Notes: a model not told the origin generated them from the sequence alone. A stretch of DNA of 34,881 nt from JABCYV01 sp035512155 (GCA_035512155.1 DATKEN010000002.1:1-34881), one strand, 5' to 3'. Counted from the stretch's first letter, positions 1 to 7,135 are shown. Translations and numbers: made by a program.

Positions 1-288
1 CTTGGGACGCACTCGGGCGTGAACAAACACCACGATCCGGTCGCCCGCAGGGATGAATTGCACCGGTTCGCTGATAACTTCTGCCCAGGCGGCCCGTGAT
101 TGTGCCAGGTATTGTTTTGCACCTTCACGTCCGTGATACGTGCCGCCGCCGGGAAATTCCGGCGGTTCTGTCCATTCGATCTGCCCGTCCAGCGCTTGTA
201 CTGCCGTCTCAATATCACCGCGATTGAATGCCGCATACGCGGCGCGAAGAGTAGTGATAGCATGCTCCAGCTCAGATGAGCTCTCCAC
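1..288 (-). CDS. NTF2/SnoaL-like domain protein, C-terminus cut by window edge
   Basis: The 96 visible codons begin VESSSELEHAITTLRAAYAA and continue through an aromatic and proline-rich segment (IEWTEPPEFPGGGTYHG) to a beta strand (DRIVVFVHARVR). This is the helix-then-strand pattern of small NTF2-like/SnoaL polyketide-cyclase-fold proteins, where the fold makes a hydrophobic pocket for a small ligand or reaction. I chose the GTG at 286-288 because a GGAAGGGAG Shine-Dalgarno lies just upstream and the nearest upstream ATG in that frame runs into a TAG. The gene is divergent from the membrane protein gene at 388, leaving a 99 bp shared upstream region. The substrate cannot be told from sequence. 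Family assignment is fairly sure; enzyme or non-enzyme is open. The gene continues past position 1. Confidence 0.75.
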   Translation of the reverse strand, partial: MESSSELEHAITTLRAAYAAFNRGDIETAVQALDGQIEWTEPPEFPGGGTYHGREGAKQYLAQSRAAWAEVISEPVQFIPAGDRIVVFVHARVRPK

Positions 289-374
289 GCTAGCTCCCTT
301 CCGCGTGCATCCACTCAGACACAGAATTGCAATCACGAATAAAGTCGGACACCTATGCATTAAAGCATTGCCTC

Positions 375-380
375 TACAAT
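375..380 (+). promoter_or_regulatory. Putative -10 box (TACAAT) giving a leaderless mRNA
   Basis: TACAAT lies exactly 7 nt before the ATG at 388, so transcription would begin at about the start codon. No Shine-Dalgarno is present in the 7 nt between them. No good -35 hexamer is visible at 16-18 bp, so the call rests on the -10 box and on the same arrangement recurring at several other genes in the window. Confidence 0.4.
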
Positions 381-387
381 CTATCCA

Positions 388-1131
388 ATGGACCACCACA
401 CCGTCGCAGCCATCAGCATCACCGGCACCTGTCTTGACGTGATCGGAAGCTTGTATCTGGCGTATGACTTGCTGGGCGGCCAGCATGGGCCGCTGCGACT
501 GCTTACCCGGGCGGTGACGTACTCGATCGTCTTCGGCGTCGGGTACGGCATCGGCCTCGGACTTTTCTTTGGGCTCGCCTCCGGCATTGCTACGGGCATT
601 ACGCTTTCCATTGAATTCAATCGAGCCGCGCGCGGCCTTGACCACTACTCCCTGTTTTGGGAGGGAGTGTTTTCCGCAATCCGCGGGTTGGGTTTCGGCA
701 TAGGGCTTTACCGCACGCTGGGTCTTGGGTTTGCAGTCGCCTTTGCCGTTCTCATCACTGTTGGCCAAGTAGTTGCCTATTCTCGCGGTATGCGCCCCAG
801 TACTGACTATGCAGCCTCTCGCCGCCCACGGCTCACGCGGCGCCAGTTCTGGGGCACGGTTATCCGCACCATAGCCTACATTGCGACTGCGCTTGTCTGC
901 AGCGCCTTCGTTCATCACATTGACCATGCCTGGTCTTTTGCCCTTCGCGTAGGACTGGTAACTGGCGTTGTCACCGGCCTCGGCACGACGGTGAATCCAT
1001 ACATCGAGTACTATGCCGATAATCTTCCCGAGCGACGGCTCGGAGCCTTCGGCATCGGACTCATCCTGTGCGGCTTTGCCATGCAATCCCTTCAATATTG
1101 GCTGGCGCTGTTTGATGTGCATCTGGCGTAG
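388..1131 (+). CDS. Polytopic inner-membrane protein of unknown function
   Basis: This 247-residue protein is strongly hydrophobic, with about six likely membrane helices: near residues 10-28, 40-70 (a long glycine-rich stretch, FGVGYGIGLGLFFGLASG), 100-130, 160-180, 185-205 and 220-245. Two polar, arginine-rich linkers (near 78-90 and 135-155) are probably cytoplasmic by the positive-inside rule. Closely spaced Gly-x-Gly motifs suggest tight helix packing, as in some transporters, but I see no recognisable transport, enzyme or channel motif and do not recognise the family. The start ATG follows a TACAAT box by 7 nt with no ribosome-binding site. It stands alone, divergent from the NTF2-like gene and convergent with the secreted protein gene ending at 1142. 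Confidence 0.8.
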   Translation: MDHHTVAAISITGTCLDVIGSLYLAYDLLGGQHGPLRLLTRAVTYSIVFGVGYGIGLGLFFGLASGIATGITLSIEFNRAARGLDHYSLFWEGVFSAIRGLGFGIGLYRTLGLGFAVAFAVLITVGQVVAYSRGMRPSTDYAASRRPRLTRRQFWGTVIRTIAYIATALVCSAFVHHIDHAWSFALRVGLVTGVVTGLGTTVNPYIEYYADNLPERRLGAFGIGLILCGFAMQSLQYWLALFDVHLA

Positions 1132-1141
1132 ATCTGGGACC

Positions 1142-1864
1142 TCAGTGCGCATCCGTCGCCGCAGCCGTTCCGTCCGACCACCTACGCACCGGAATCATGA
1201 ACACAGTGATTGGCTCCGGAGCACCATGAAATTGTGGACTCAGCAAAACGGGTGATCCGGGTACGTCCGCACCCCAAGTCAGACCGTCGGTTTTTGGAAC
1301 GTAAAACATCAGATGGGGGACCCAGTGCCCGCCATCGTCTGCAAGGTACCCTTGACTCGACATCATGTAGGTCATGCCTCCGGGCTCCAGGGATGGCAGT
1401 TCTTTCTGGACGAACGTCTTGATACTGTCGATGACCTGAGCTTTGGACAGTCCAGCTAATACCAAATCTGTCCTCTTGAAAGTGAGTGGCAGGACGGATC
1501 GTGCGGCAGGCGGATTGAAGCAGATCGGACCCCGCAGCTTGGGATTCCAGAACTCCGGGGAGTCAAATGGAGACATCCATGATCGCTCAACGAGGCACAC
1601 GAAAGCGTTCTTACCCTCGATCGCAGTCTCGTAGCCATGCCGCCCGAGGACCAGAACCTTGGCGTCGCGGGAAATGGCCTCCGGCGCCGCACTTCGTGCC
1701 ATGGCAATCTCGTCGTTTCGATCCCCTATGAGGTACTGATCGATCGGGGCCATGCTCGGATATGGTGCTTTGGAGTCCTGCGCTTGTGCCTGCCACCACG
1801 CGCCCAGCACTACAACCAGTGCGAAAGCTACCAATGCGATTGTCGCAGCCATCTTTGCGTTCAT
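1142..1864 (-). CDS. Secreted protein of unknown function
   Basis: The protein has 240 residues. Residues 1-29 form a clear Sec signal peptide: MNAKMAA, a hydrophobic core (TIALVAFALVVVLGAWW), then QAQAQ before the likely cleavage site. The mature part is soluble, with two cysteines (near LVERSW and PICFNPP) that could form a disulfide in the periplasm. It contains a conserved-looking GGMTYMMSSQGYLADDGGHW segment and the motif VPHLMFYVP. I have an impression of similar unnamed exported proteins in Acidobacteria but no function to offer. The start is well supported by a GGGAGGAATCA Shine-Dalgarno directly before ATG. It is convergent with the membrane protein gene ending at 1131, with only 10 bp between the two stops. 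Confidence 0.8.
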   Translation of the reverse strand: MNAKMAATIALVAFALVVVLGAWWQAQAQDSKAPYPSMAPIDQYLIGDRNDEIAMARSAAPEAISRDAKVLVLGRHGYETAIEGKNAFVCLVERSWMSPFDSPEFWNPKLRGPICFNPPAARSVLPLTFKRTDLVLAGLSKAQVIDSIKTFVQKELPSLEPGGMTYMMSSQGYLADDGGHWVPHLMFYVPKTDGLTWGADVPGSPVLLSPQFHGAPEPITVFMIPVRRWSDGTAAATDAH

Positions 1865-1902
1865 TGATTCCTCCCTTGGTACGGGATTCTGAATCGGTTT
1901 TC

Positions 1903-1984
1903 TTCAACGGCCGTTAGATTCGGATACCTTCAGCCCTAGTGTTTGCTCCTTAGAGCTAAATGCGAGCCCGCGCCGCAGGAGCAT
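1903..1984 (-). pseudogene. Possible VOC-family remnant (N-terminal scrap)
   Basis: A 26-codon reading frame starting MLLRRGLAFSSKEQTLGLKV and ending SESNGR then stop resembles the first strands of VOC/glyoxalase-like proteins (consensus of the type AFSSFSV...YGQTLGLEVSE). The helix normally found between AFSS and TLGL is missing, and the rest of the domain is absent. The broken VOC gene at 2569-2906 carries a very similar junction. It is short, so chance resemblance is possible. Confidence 0.25.
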
Positions 1985-2040
1985 GATTGTGCAACCGGCG
2001 GTCACAGGCTCGCTCGCTGTAGTCGTACCCGGATCAGGCT

Positions 2041-2502
2041 TTAAGCGGCTTTTTCCTGCTGAGGCCGCATCTGTTTCATGAACTCGCGCATTTTGGCGAT
2101 GTGGCCCGGGGAGCGTTTCTCCATCCAAGTCTCAAAGCGTTGTGCGGCTTTTTCCACATGGGCGAGGAATTGTTTGTTGGCCCATTGTTCCCGTCCTTCG
2201 GCAATGGTCGGCTTGATTCGTTCCCAGACGCCGAAGAATTCGCCACTGGTTTCGAAGAACAGATCATCGTGCAGCAGGCCATAGTTCAGCAACGCGCAGG
2301 CTTGCTCCCAATAGCCGACTACCATCATGAAATTAGTGCCGCCTTCTGTTCCTGGAGCAGTGATCCGCATCGCATCGTTCCAGTTGTCCGCGAAACAGTT
2401 CTTGAAGAACCAGTCCCGTGCCTGGCGCAACCGGGGTTCGCGACGCTGTTCATAGACCTGCAAGTGGAGTTGTGCCTGTTCGTGTGTAGGTGTCGTTGCC
2501 AT
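2041..2502 (-). CDS. Small cytosolic protein of unknown function
   Basis: This 153-residue, mostly helical, charged protein has no signal peptide or membrane segment. Tryptophan and aromatic residues are frequent (RDWFFKNCFADNWNDAMRI, NFMMVVGYWEQACALLNYG, GEFFGVWERIKP), and the C-terminal half is a lysine/arginine-rich helix ending PQQEKAA. I do not recognise a named domain; similar short proteins annotated as hypothetical occur in Acidobacteria and Proteobacteria. The start is supported by an AAGGAG sequence about 10 nt upstream of ATG. It lies downstream of, and in the same direction as, the VOC/YCII/DUF899 block, separated by 66 bp from the broken VOC gene, so it may be its last gene. Confidence 0.75.
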   Translation of the reverse strand: MATTPTHEQAQLHLQVYEQRREPRLRQARDWFFKNCFADNWNDAMRITAPGTEGGTNFMMVVGYWEQACALLNYGLLHDDLFFETSGEFFGVWERIKPTIAEGREQWANKQFLAHVEKAAQRFETWMEKRSPGHIAKMREFMKQMRPQQEKAA

Positions 2503-2568
2503 GATTGTTCATCTCCTTGTTGTTTTTTTATGACTTGAATACCACTAAGGCCTTGTCGGCTAATCCGG

Positions 2569-2906
2569 TTACTTTTGTTCGAGCACAGACAAAATATTGC
2601 CAGCGGGATCTTTGAACCACGCTATGACAGGTCCTCCACCGCGAAAGATACCTTTCTTGTCCGTTTTGAGGTTGGGTTCGTCATAGATTTCAAAGCGCAC
2701 ACCGCGCTTCGTGAGCTCGTCGATGGCTTTCTCGACATTGTCCACCGGGAAATTCAGTATCGTGAAGCTTGCTGCAGCATGGTTAGACTTGGGGTAAATG
2801 AGGACGTTAGTTCCGCCCGCAAGTGGTAGTCGCAATAGGCCTTCCGATTCAGAAACCTCAAGCCCGAGCGTGAAAAACTGCTGAATGCCTTGCTTTCCGT
2901 TAACAT
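2569..2906 (-). pseudogene. VOC (glyoxalase/bleomycin-resistance-like) protein, broken near the N-terminus
   Basis: From 2835 down to 2569 an open frame encodes most of one VOC domain (RLPLAGGTNVLIYPKSNHAA ... FTILNFPVDNVEKAIDELTK ... GGPVIAWFKDPAGNILSVLE). This is the typical beta-alpha-beta-beta-beta half with the final metal-site region. The expected start is in another frame: ATG at 2906, preceded by AGGAG with 7 nt spacing, reads MLTESKAFSSFS. After that the sequence jumps frame to TLGLEVSESEG; the helix normally between them (about 14 residues, of the type VDDLEKAKEFYG) is absent. The simplest reading is an internal deletion of roughly 40 nt that also shifts the frame. In the downstream frame a TAA lies just upstream and the only start is a TTG at 2835 with no ribosome-binding site. 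An 88-residue truncated product from that TTG cannot be excluded. Confidence 0.65.
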
Positions 2907-2986
2907 CGTCTTACTCCTTGAGCCCCCTATAAATTCTGGCGTACCCTCTCGAGAGCGCTCCCTGGAACGCCCGCCGAAACGAAGCG

Positions 2987-3400
2987 TTAAGCTTTCTCGC
3001 AGTTAACCATCCACGGGATGCCGAAACGGTCCACGAACATTGCGAAGCCGGGCGACCAGAACGTGGGTCCAAACGGCATGGTTATGTTGCCTTTCTCCGA
3101 CAATGCTTCGAAGATTTTCTTGCCCTCGGCCACAGTTTTCACCCCAATATTCACGTGGAAACCCTGCGGCTTGTGAAAGCGCTCCGGAGTCGCATCCATG
3201 CCCATCAAAGACTGGTCGCCGATGGTCATATGAGCGTGCATGATCTTGTTGCGCCAACCTGCAGGCACATTCTGCTCTTCCGCTCCTGGCGCTTCCGCGA
3301 AGCGGAACAAGCCGTCAATTTTGCCGCCGAGGCATTTCTCATAGAACTTGAACGCCTCCTCACACTGACCGCTGAAGTGAAGGTGAGAATTCAATTGCAT
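2987..3400 (-). CDS. PhnB-like VOC family protein
   Basis: The protein has 137 residues and starts MQLNSHLHFSGQCEEAFKFY, the hallmark N-terminus of the PhnB / '3-demethylubiquinone-9 3-methyltransferase-like' branch of the VOC superfamily. It continues with MHAHMTIGDQSLMGMDA, HVNIGVKTVAEGKKIFEALS and PFGPTFWSPGFAMFVDRFGI. Length and order match a single compact domain of two beta-alpha-beta3 modules. Such proteins bind small ligands, sometimes through a metal; despite the database name, methyltransferase activity is not expected. GGGGAAG about 8 nt upstream supports the start. It sits in a same-strand run with YCII, DUF899 and a second PhnB-like gene next to an ECF42-type sigma factor gene, a context usual for these families. 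The actual substrate is unknown. Confidence 0.88.
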   Translation of the reverse strand: MQLNSHLHFSGQCEEAFKFYEKCLGGKIDGLFRFAEAPGAEEQNVPAGWRNKIMHAHMTIGDQSLMGMDATPERFHKPQGFHVNIGVKTVAEGKKIFEALSEKGNITMPFGPTFWSPGFAMFVDRFGIPWMVNCEKA

Positions 3401-3416
3401 AGTGCACTTCCCCTAA

Positions 3417-3833
3417 TCAGTTGGTTGAACTCATAGCTCCGGCCTTTACCCCTGTTGCGGGGCATTCGCCGTCAACGAACATCGGACGAATTTCGAGCTC
3501 CCCTTCGTAGGACGGTCCAAGGATGTCGCCGTGGATCTGCATAAAGTGAGTCCCCATCTGGATCGCTTCTTCTTTCGATTTCAGATCGAAAATTGCGTAG
3601 CCGCCGACCAGTTCCTTCGTCTCAGCAAAGGGGCCGTCGATGACGGATGTTTTTCCGCCTGACACGCGGATGCGGGTTCCCCGCGAACTCGGCTGGAGCC
3701 CTCCGGCGCCTACCATCACGCCGCGCTTGCTTGCGTCCTCGGCCAGTTTCGCGATGGCAGCCATCAGCTCAGGGTTAGGAGGGGCGCCGGTTTCGGAGTC
3801 CTTGGTCGCTTTCACAATCATCATGTATCGCAT
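3417..3833 (-). CDS. YCII-family (DGPF) protein
   Basis: The protein has 138 residues starting MRYMMIVKATKDSETGAPPN. It is a ferredoxin-like YCII/DGPF domain, with the family signature VIDGPFAETKELVGGYAIFD in the middle and a C-terminal beta strand (GELEIRPMFV) followed by a polar tail. The open frame extends upstream to 4091, but the ATG at 3833 is the right start: it has AAAGGAG at good spacing and the domain begins there, whereas the upstream part overlaps the next gene in another frame. DGPF proteins are the standard genomic partners of ECF42-type sigma factors. Their biochemical role is unsettled; YCII relatives have a His/Asp pair that has been proposed as catalytic. It lies 16 bp upstream of the 2987-3400 gene, so the two are probably co-transcribed. 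Confidence 0.88.
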   Translation of the reverse strand: MRYMMIVKATKDSETGAPPNPELMAAIAKLAEDASKRGVMVGAGGLQPSSRGTRIRVSGGKTSVIDGPFAETKELVGGYAIFDLKSKEEAIQMGTHFMQIHGDILGPSYEGELEIRPMFVDGECPATGVKAGAMSSTN

Positions 3834-3919
3834 TACTATCGCTCCTTTTTGGATTGCAGTCTTAAGCTTTCTGCTAGTAAGTCGAACAAGAGCTATCCAT
3901 ATCGACAGGCGCGGCAAAT

Positions 3920-4393
3920 TTATTTTCCATCGGAGGCGTCCTGCAATTTTTGGATGTCCAGCTTTTTCATTTGCATCAAGGCTTGCATCACTCTTTGCGT
4001 CCTGGTGGCATCCTTGTCTGACATCAGCCGCGCCAAAATCGTGGGGACAATCTGCCACGACACGCCATATTTGTCTTTCAGCCAGCCGCACTGCACTTTT
4101 TCTCCTCCAGCGGAGAGTTTTTCCCAGAACTCGTCCACTTCTTCCTGGGTCTCACAGTTCACAACGAACGAGATGGCGGGAGAAAAAGTGAACTGCGGGC
4201 CGCCGTTCAACGCCATAAAATCGTGCCCCAGGACTTCGAAGGTAGCGACCATCACCGTACCTTTTGGAAAAGGGGCTCCGTCGCCGTAACGACTGATCTT
4301 GCCTTTCTTCGAATCCTTGAAAATGGAGGTGTAAAAATTCATCGCCTCCTCCGCTTTCCCATCGAACCACAAGCACGTGGTTAGTTTTTGCAT
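3920..4393 (-). CDS. PhnB-like VOC family protein (second copy)
   Basis: The protein has 157 residues and begins MQKLTTCLWFDGKAEEAMNF, then YTSIFKDSKKGKISRYGDGA, VATFEVLGHDFMALNGGPQF and EEVDEFWEKLSAGG. It closes with GWLKDKYGVSWQIVPTILAR and a helical tail. This is the longer subtype of PhnB-like VOC proteins, in which FTFSPAISFVVNC and the GW-D-YGVSWQIVP strand are highly characteristic. Two such domains normally form a dimer with a pocket at the interface. AGGGAGA 6 nt upstream of ATG supports the start. It is a distant paralogue of the 2987-3400 protein, not a recent duplicate. Its stop is 86 bp before the YCII start at 3833, and its start is 15 bp below the DUF899 stop, consistent with one operon. 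Confidence 0.88.
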   Translation of the reverse strand: MQKLTTCLWFDGKAEEAMNFYTSIFKDSKKGKISRYGDGAPFPKGTVMVATFEVLGHDFMALNGGPQFTFSPAISFVVNCETQEEVDEFWEKLSAGGEKVQCGWLKDKYGVSWQIVPTILARLMSDKDATRTQRVMQALMQMKKLDIQKLQDASDGK

Positions 4394-4408
4394 ATCGTTC
4401 TCCCTTAC

Positions 4409-5215
4409 CTAAGAATGATTCTCCGCTGCATGGCAGCATGACTCTGGTTTCTCATCGGCGTGGTAACGCCCCGTGGCATCCACAAACCCGCCGGCGCCAT
4501 ACCGATCGTGGTGACGGACCCAGTCCGCCAAGGTGTAGTTTGGGCCGGTTTCGTTGCGGCCTTTGGGCGTGAGATCAAGAATCACGTAGCTGCCGAGCAG
4601 TTCCTCCGCCCCGCGCCCGTATGTGGAATAAGTGTGGAAGATGTCCCCAGCATCATCCTTATAAAAAACGCTGCGGCCGCTAAGTTCCTCCATCTGGATG
4701 TCGCACATTTCGAAGTTGTAATAAACCTTACCCCGGGCAAGATCGCTCTTGGTGAACGAAACATGAAAGTCATAGTTGAAGTCGCTGCCATAGGACGAAA
4801 CCCACTTGAAGCGCCAGCCCATGCGCTTCTTGAAGGCTTCAATCTCAGGCAGCGGCGCCCGCGAGACCGCAACATATGTCACATCGTGATTCTGGAGGTG
4901 GACCAGGGCGCCCTCGATATGGTCAACCTCAAACGAGCAGCCCACGCAGCCCTCCTTCCAACCGGCCCCGAACATGAAATGTTTAACCAGCAATTGACTG
5001 CGTCCTTCGAAGAGATCAGTGAGCGCTTCCTTGCCGTTCGGTCCGTCGAAAACGTATGACTTCTCGACTTTGACCCAGGGAAGCTCGCGGCGCTGCCGGC
5101 TCAGTTCGTCGCGGGCTCTGGTGAGCTGCTTTTCGCGCACCAGTAGCTCCTTGCGTGCGGCCAGCCATTCCGCTCGGGATACGACTCGCGGATTTACTAT
5201 CGTGCCCGTTGCCAT
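4409..5215 (-). CDS. DUF899 family thioredoxin-fold protein
   Basis: The protein has 268 residues. The N-terminal helix (VVSRAEWLAARKELLVREKQ) is followed by ELPWVKVEKSYVFDGPNGKE and then LTDLFEGRSQLLVKHFMFGA and GWKEGCVGCSFEVDHIEGAL, which together mark the DUF899 (AhpC/TSA-like) family. The GCVGCSF segment occupies the position of the thioredoxin active-site loop and gives a CxxC pair. Later motifs include WVSSYGSDFNYDFHVSF and VFYKDDAGDIFHTYSTYGRG. The C-terminus ESCCHAAENH holds two further cysteines and could bind a metal. A thiol redox role is likely but unproven for the family. AAGGAG lies 9 nt before ATG. The start overlaps the last 19 nt of the small CxxC protein gene upstream, a strong sign of translational coupling. 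Confidence 0.88.
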   Translation of the reverse strand: MATGTIVNPRVVSRAEWLAARKELLVREKQLTRARDELSRQRRELPWVKVEKSYVFDGPNGKEALTDLFEGRSQLLVKHFMFGAGWKEGCVGCSFEVDHIEGALVHLQNHDVTYVAVSRAPLPEIEAFKKRMGWRFKWVSSYGSDFNYDFHVSFTKSDLARGKVYYNFEMCDIQMEELSGRSVFYKDDAGDIFHTYSTYGRGAEELLGSYVILDLTPKGRNETGPNYTLADWVRHHDRYGAGGFVDATGRYHADEKPESCCHAAENHS

Positions 5216-5400
5216 GATGAAATCTCCTTATTTTGGGCGTTGTTCGTCGGCCGAAGCCTTTTCATAAGTAACCGACTACGCTGTGACCGGTCCCGGTCCC
5301 GCCGGCGCAGTGCCCGCCTGCACAGCAGAGCGGTCAGGCTGCCGGACAACATCAATCCTGCAACCCCGAACGCCACGCTTTGAATGCATGCCGGACACAT
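5197..5400 (-). CDS. Small CxxC membrane protein next to DUF899
   Basis: This 67-residue protein starts MCPACIQSVAFGVAGLMLSG, with a CxxC pair at residues 2-5 placed directly before a single membrane helix. The helix runs to about residue 27 (LTALLCRR) and is followed by a strongly basic tail (RRALRRRDRDRSQRSR). Tiny MCPAC-type proteins of this design are often found in front of DUF899 or other thiol genes, which suggests a membrane-anchored redox partner or metal ligand; that role is inferred. AAGGAG about 9 nt before ATG supports the start, and its end overlaps the DUF899 start by 19 nt. Confidence 0.65.
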   Translation of the reverse strand: MCPACIQSVAFGVAGLMLSGSLTALLCRRALRRRDRDRSQRSRLLMKRLRPTNNAQNKEISSWQRAR

Positions 5401-5418
5401 ATTTCGCTTCTCCTTGCC

Positions 5419-5787
5419 TCACTGCCTCCGCCGACCCTCTGGCAGACCTGGTACCTCGACCACCGGCCGGATCTCAACCGTGCCCCACTTTCCTGCTGGA
5501 ATCTTCGAGGCTATGCTGATCGCTTCGTCGAGATTTTTGGCGTCAACCATAAAAAAGCCGCCGAGTTGTTCGCGTGTCTCCGCGAATGGACCGTCCGTCA
5601 CCAGCCGTTTGCCGTCCCGCGTACGGACGCTGGTCGCGGTTGAGACAGGGTGCAAAGGCGCAGTAGCCAGAAATTGGCCGTTCGCGTTGAGCTCATGAGC
5701 ATACTGCGTCGAGTCTTTGTAGCATTGGCTCCTTTCAGCTTCGCTCAGGACCTTTTCATCTAAATAAATCAACAACATGTATTTCAT
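5419..5787 (-). CDS. YCII-family (DGPF) protein, first gene of the ECF-linked block
   Basis: The protein has 122 residues and begins MKYMLLIYLDEKVLSEAERS, the classical YCII/DGPF N-terminus. The signature LVTDGPFAETREQLGGFFMV lies in the middle and GTVEIRPVVEVPGLPEGRR at the end. ATG at 5787 is preferred over the ATG at 5802 because GAGG sits 7 nt upstream of it and the domain begins exactly here. The gene is divergent from the ECF42-type sigma factor gene, with 77 bp between the start codons, which must hold both promoters. Sigma factors of this group commonly transcribe their neighbouring DGPF genes, so this gene and the block behind it (down to about 2041) are the likely regulon. The molecular function of DGPF proteins remains open. 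Confidence 0.9.
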   Translation of the reverse strand: MKYMLLIYLDEKVLSEAERSQCYKDSTQYAHELNANGQFLATAPLHPVSTATSVRTRDGKRLVTDGPFAETREQLGGFFMVDAKNLDEAISIASKIPAGKWGTVEIRPVVEVPGLPEGRRRQ

Positions 5788-5829
5788 GTCTTTGCCTCTC
5801 ATTGGTTAGTCGAACGGAGAGTGCTCAGA

Positions 5830-5859
5830 TCGACACTCCGATCAGAAAATATTTACAAT
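5830..5859 (+). promoter_or_regulatory. Sigma-70-type promoter for the ECF42-type sigma gene
   Basis: TCGACA at 5830-5835 (5 of 6 to TTGACA) and TACAAT at 5854-5859 (5 of 6 to TATAAT) are separated by 18 bp. The predicted start point falls at or next to the ATG at 5865, so the message would be leaderless or nearly so; no Shine-Dalgarno is visible. The good fit to a housekeeping promoter suggests that the sigma gene itself is not autoregulated through this site. Confidence 0.45.
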
Positions 5860-5864
5860 CGGGT

Positions 5865-7115
5865 ATGTCCTCCGATGCAACCGCCGCCGTCGAAGCAGTT
5901 TACCGCTCGGACTGGGGTCGCATCGTCGCTACCCTGATCGGACTGGTCGGCGACTTCGATCTGGCTGAAGAGTCTGCACAGGAAGCATTTACGGCGGCCG
6001 TTGACCAGTGGCGGACTTCCGGCGTCCCCGAGTTCCCCCGGGCTTGGATAGTCCAGACCGCTCGCCATAAGGCGATCGACCGCATTCGACGCCAAGCCAA
6101 TTTGGCCGAAAAACTGGAATTGCGCGGCCCGGAACTTGAACCGTCTGTCGAACCAGACTACGAAACCAGCGAAATACCCGACGATCGCCTTCGCCTGATC
6201 TTTACCTGCTGTCACCCGGCGCTCGCGCTGGAGGCGCAGGTTGCGCTAACCCTCCGCACGCTATGCGGCCTTGAGACAGACGAGATTGCGCGGGCGTTCC
6301 TGGTTCCGACGCCGACAATGGCGCAGAGGCTGGTGCGCTCCAAACACAAGATTCGCGACGCCGGCATTCCTTATGTCGTACCGGAAAAAAGCGAAATAGC
6401 CGATCGGCTCGATGCAGTACTGACCGTGATCTATCTGGTCTTCAACGAAGGGTATGCAGCCACGCGCGGTGTTCCACTGGTGAGGACCGATCTCTGCGCC
6501 GAAGCTATCCGCCTGGGATCTCTCGTCAGGACGTTGATGGGACCACAACCTCCAGCGGAAGTGACCGGTCTTGTGGCCCTCATGTTGCTTCATGATGCGC
6601 GACGTCATGCCCGTCTTGACAAGGCTGGTGATCTCGTCATTCTCGAAGAACAGGACCGCAGCCGATGGGACCAGCGGCAGATCGCCAAGGCTCTGCCCCT
6701 GGTTGAGGAGGCTCTGCGCGACCGATCCGGTCCATTCGCGCTGCAGGCGGCCATCGCCGCCTTACATTGTCAGGCGTCACGCCCCGAGGATACGGACTGG
6801 CCGCAGATCGTTCGGCTCTATGATCTTCTCGAGCGCCTGCAACCTTCTCCTATCATTTCTCTGAACCGCGCGGTAGCGGTTGCCATGGCGGACGGTCCGC
6901 AACCCGCGCTCGCGATCATTGACGGTCTCATCAGTGCCGGTGATCTCGACAACTATTACCTCCTGCATGCCGCGCGCGCCGATCTGCTGCGGCGCCTTGG
7001 ATCGTCAGAGGAAGCTGCAAGCAGCTACCAGCGGGCCCTCGCGCTGGTCACCAACGACAGTGAGCGTCGATTCCTTGAGCGGCGGCTGCGAGAAGTTCAA
7101 CCGCCCGCAGCATAA
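5865..7115 (+). CDS. ECF42-type RNA polymerase sigma factor with C-terminal helical extension
   Basis: The protein has 416 residues. Region sigma-2 is at about 5-75 (VEAVYRSDWGRIVATLIGLV, FPRAWIVQTARHKAIDRIRR). Sigma-4 is at about 105-165 (LRLIFTCCHPALALEAQVAL, LRTLCGLETDEIARAFLVPT, then MAQRLVRSKHKI). A long C-terminal domain of helical repeats follows, including VFNEGYAATRG and SLNRAVAVAMADGPQPALAI. This is the domain order and length of the ECF42 group (DUF6596/TPR-like tail), which lacks a dedicated membrane anti-sigma factor; the tail is thought to regulate activity or partner binding. An upstream in-frame TTG (5802) exists, but I chose the ATG at 5865 because the conserved domain and the promoter fit it. 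It is divergent from the DGPF/VOC/DUF899 block, the classic ECF42 neighbourhood. Confidence 0.9.
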   Translation: MSSDATAAVEAVYRSDWGRIVATLIGLVGDFDLAEESAQEAFTAAVDQWRTSGVPEFPRAWIVQTARHKAIDRIRRQANLAEKLELRGPELEPSVEPDYETSEIPDDRLRLIFTCCHPALALEAQVALTLRTLCGLETDEIARAFLVPTPTMAQRLVRSKHKIRDAGIPYVVPEKSEIADRLDAVLTVIYLVFNEGYAATRGVPLVRTDLCAEAIRLGSLVRTLMGPQPPAEVTGLVALMLLHDARRHARLDKAGDLVILEEQDRSRWDQRQIAKALPLVEEALRDRSGPFALQAAIAALHCQASRPEDTDWPQIVRLYDLLERLQPSPIISLNRAVAVAMADGPQPALAIIDGLISAGDLDNYYLLHAARADLLRRLGSSEEAASSYQRALALVTNDSERRFLERRLREVQPPAA

Positions 7116-7116
7116 G

Positions 7117-7135
7117 CTGCGACCGTCAGTCGCAG
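7117..7135. other. Perfect hairpin just after the sigma factor gene
   Basis: CTGCGAC and GTCGCAG are separated by 5 nt immediately behind the stop codon at 7115. There is no T-run on either side, so it is not a canonical intrinsic terminator. It may protect the 3' end of the message or assist Rho-dependent termination. Confidence 0.35.

Noticed and set aside
3834..4091. N-terminal extension of the YCII gene
   Set aside because: The frame is open to 4091 but overlaps the PhnB-like gene at 3920-4393; the ATG at 3833 has its own Shine-Dalgarno and starts the domain.
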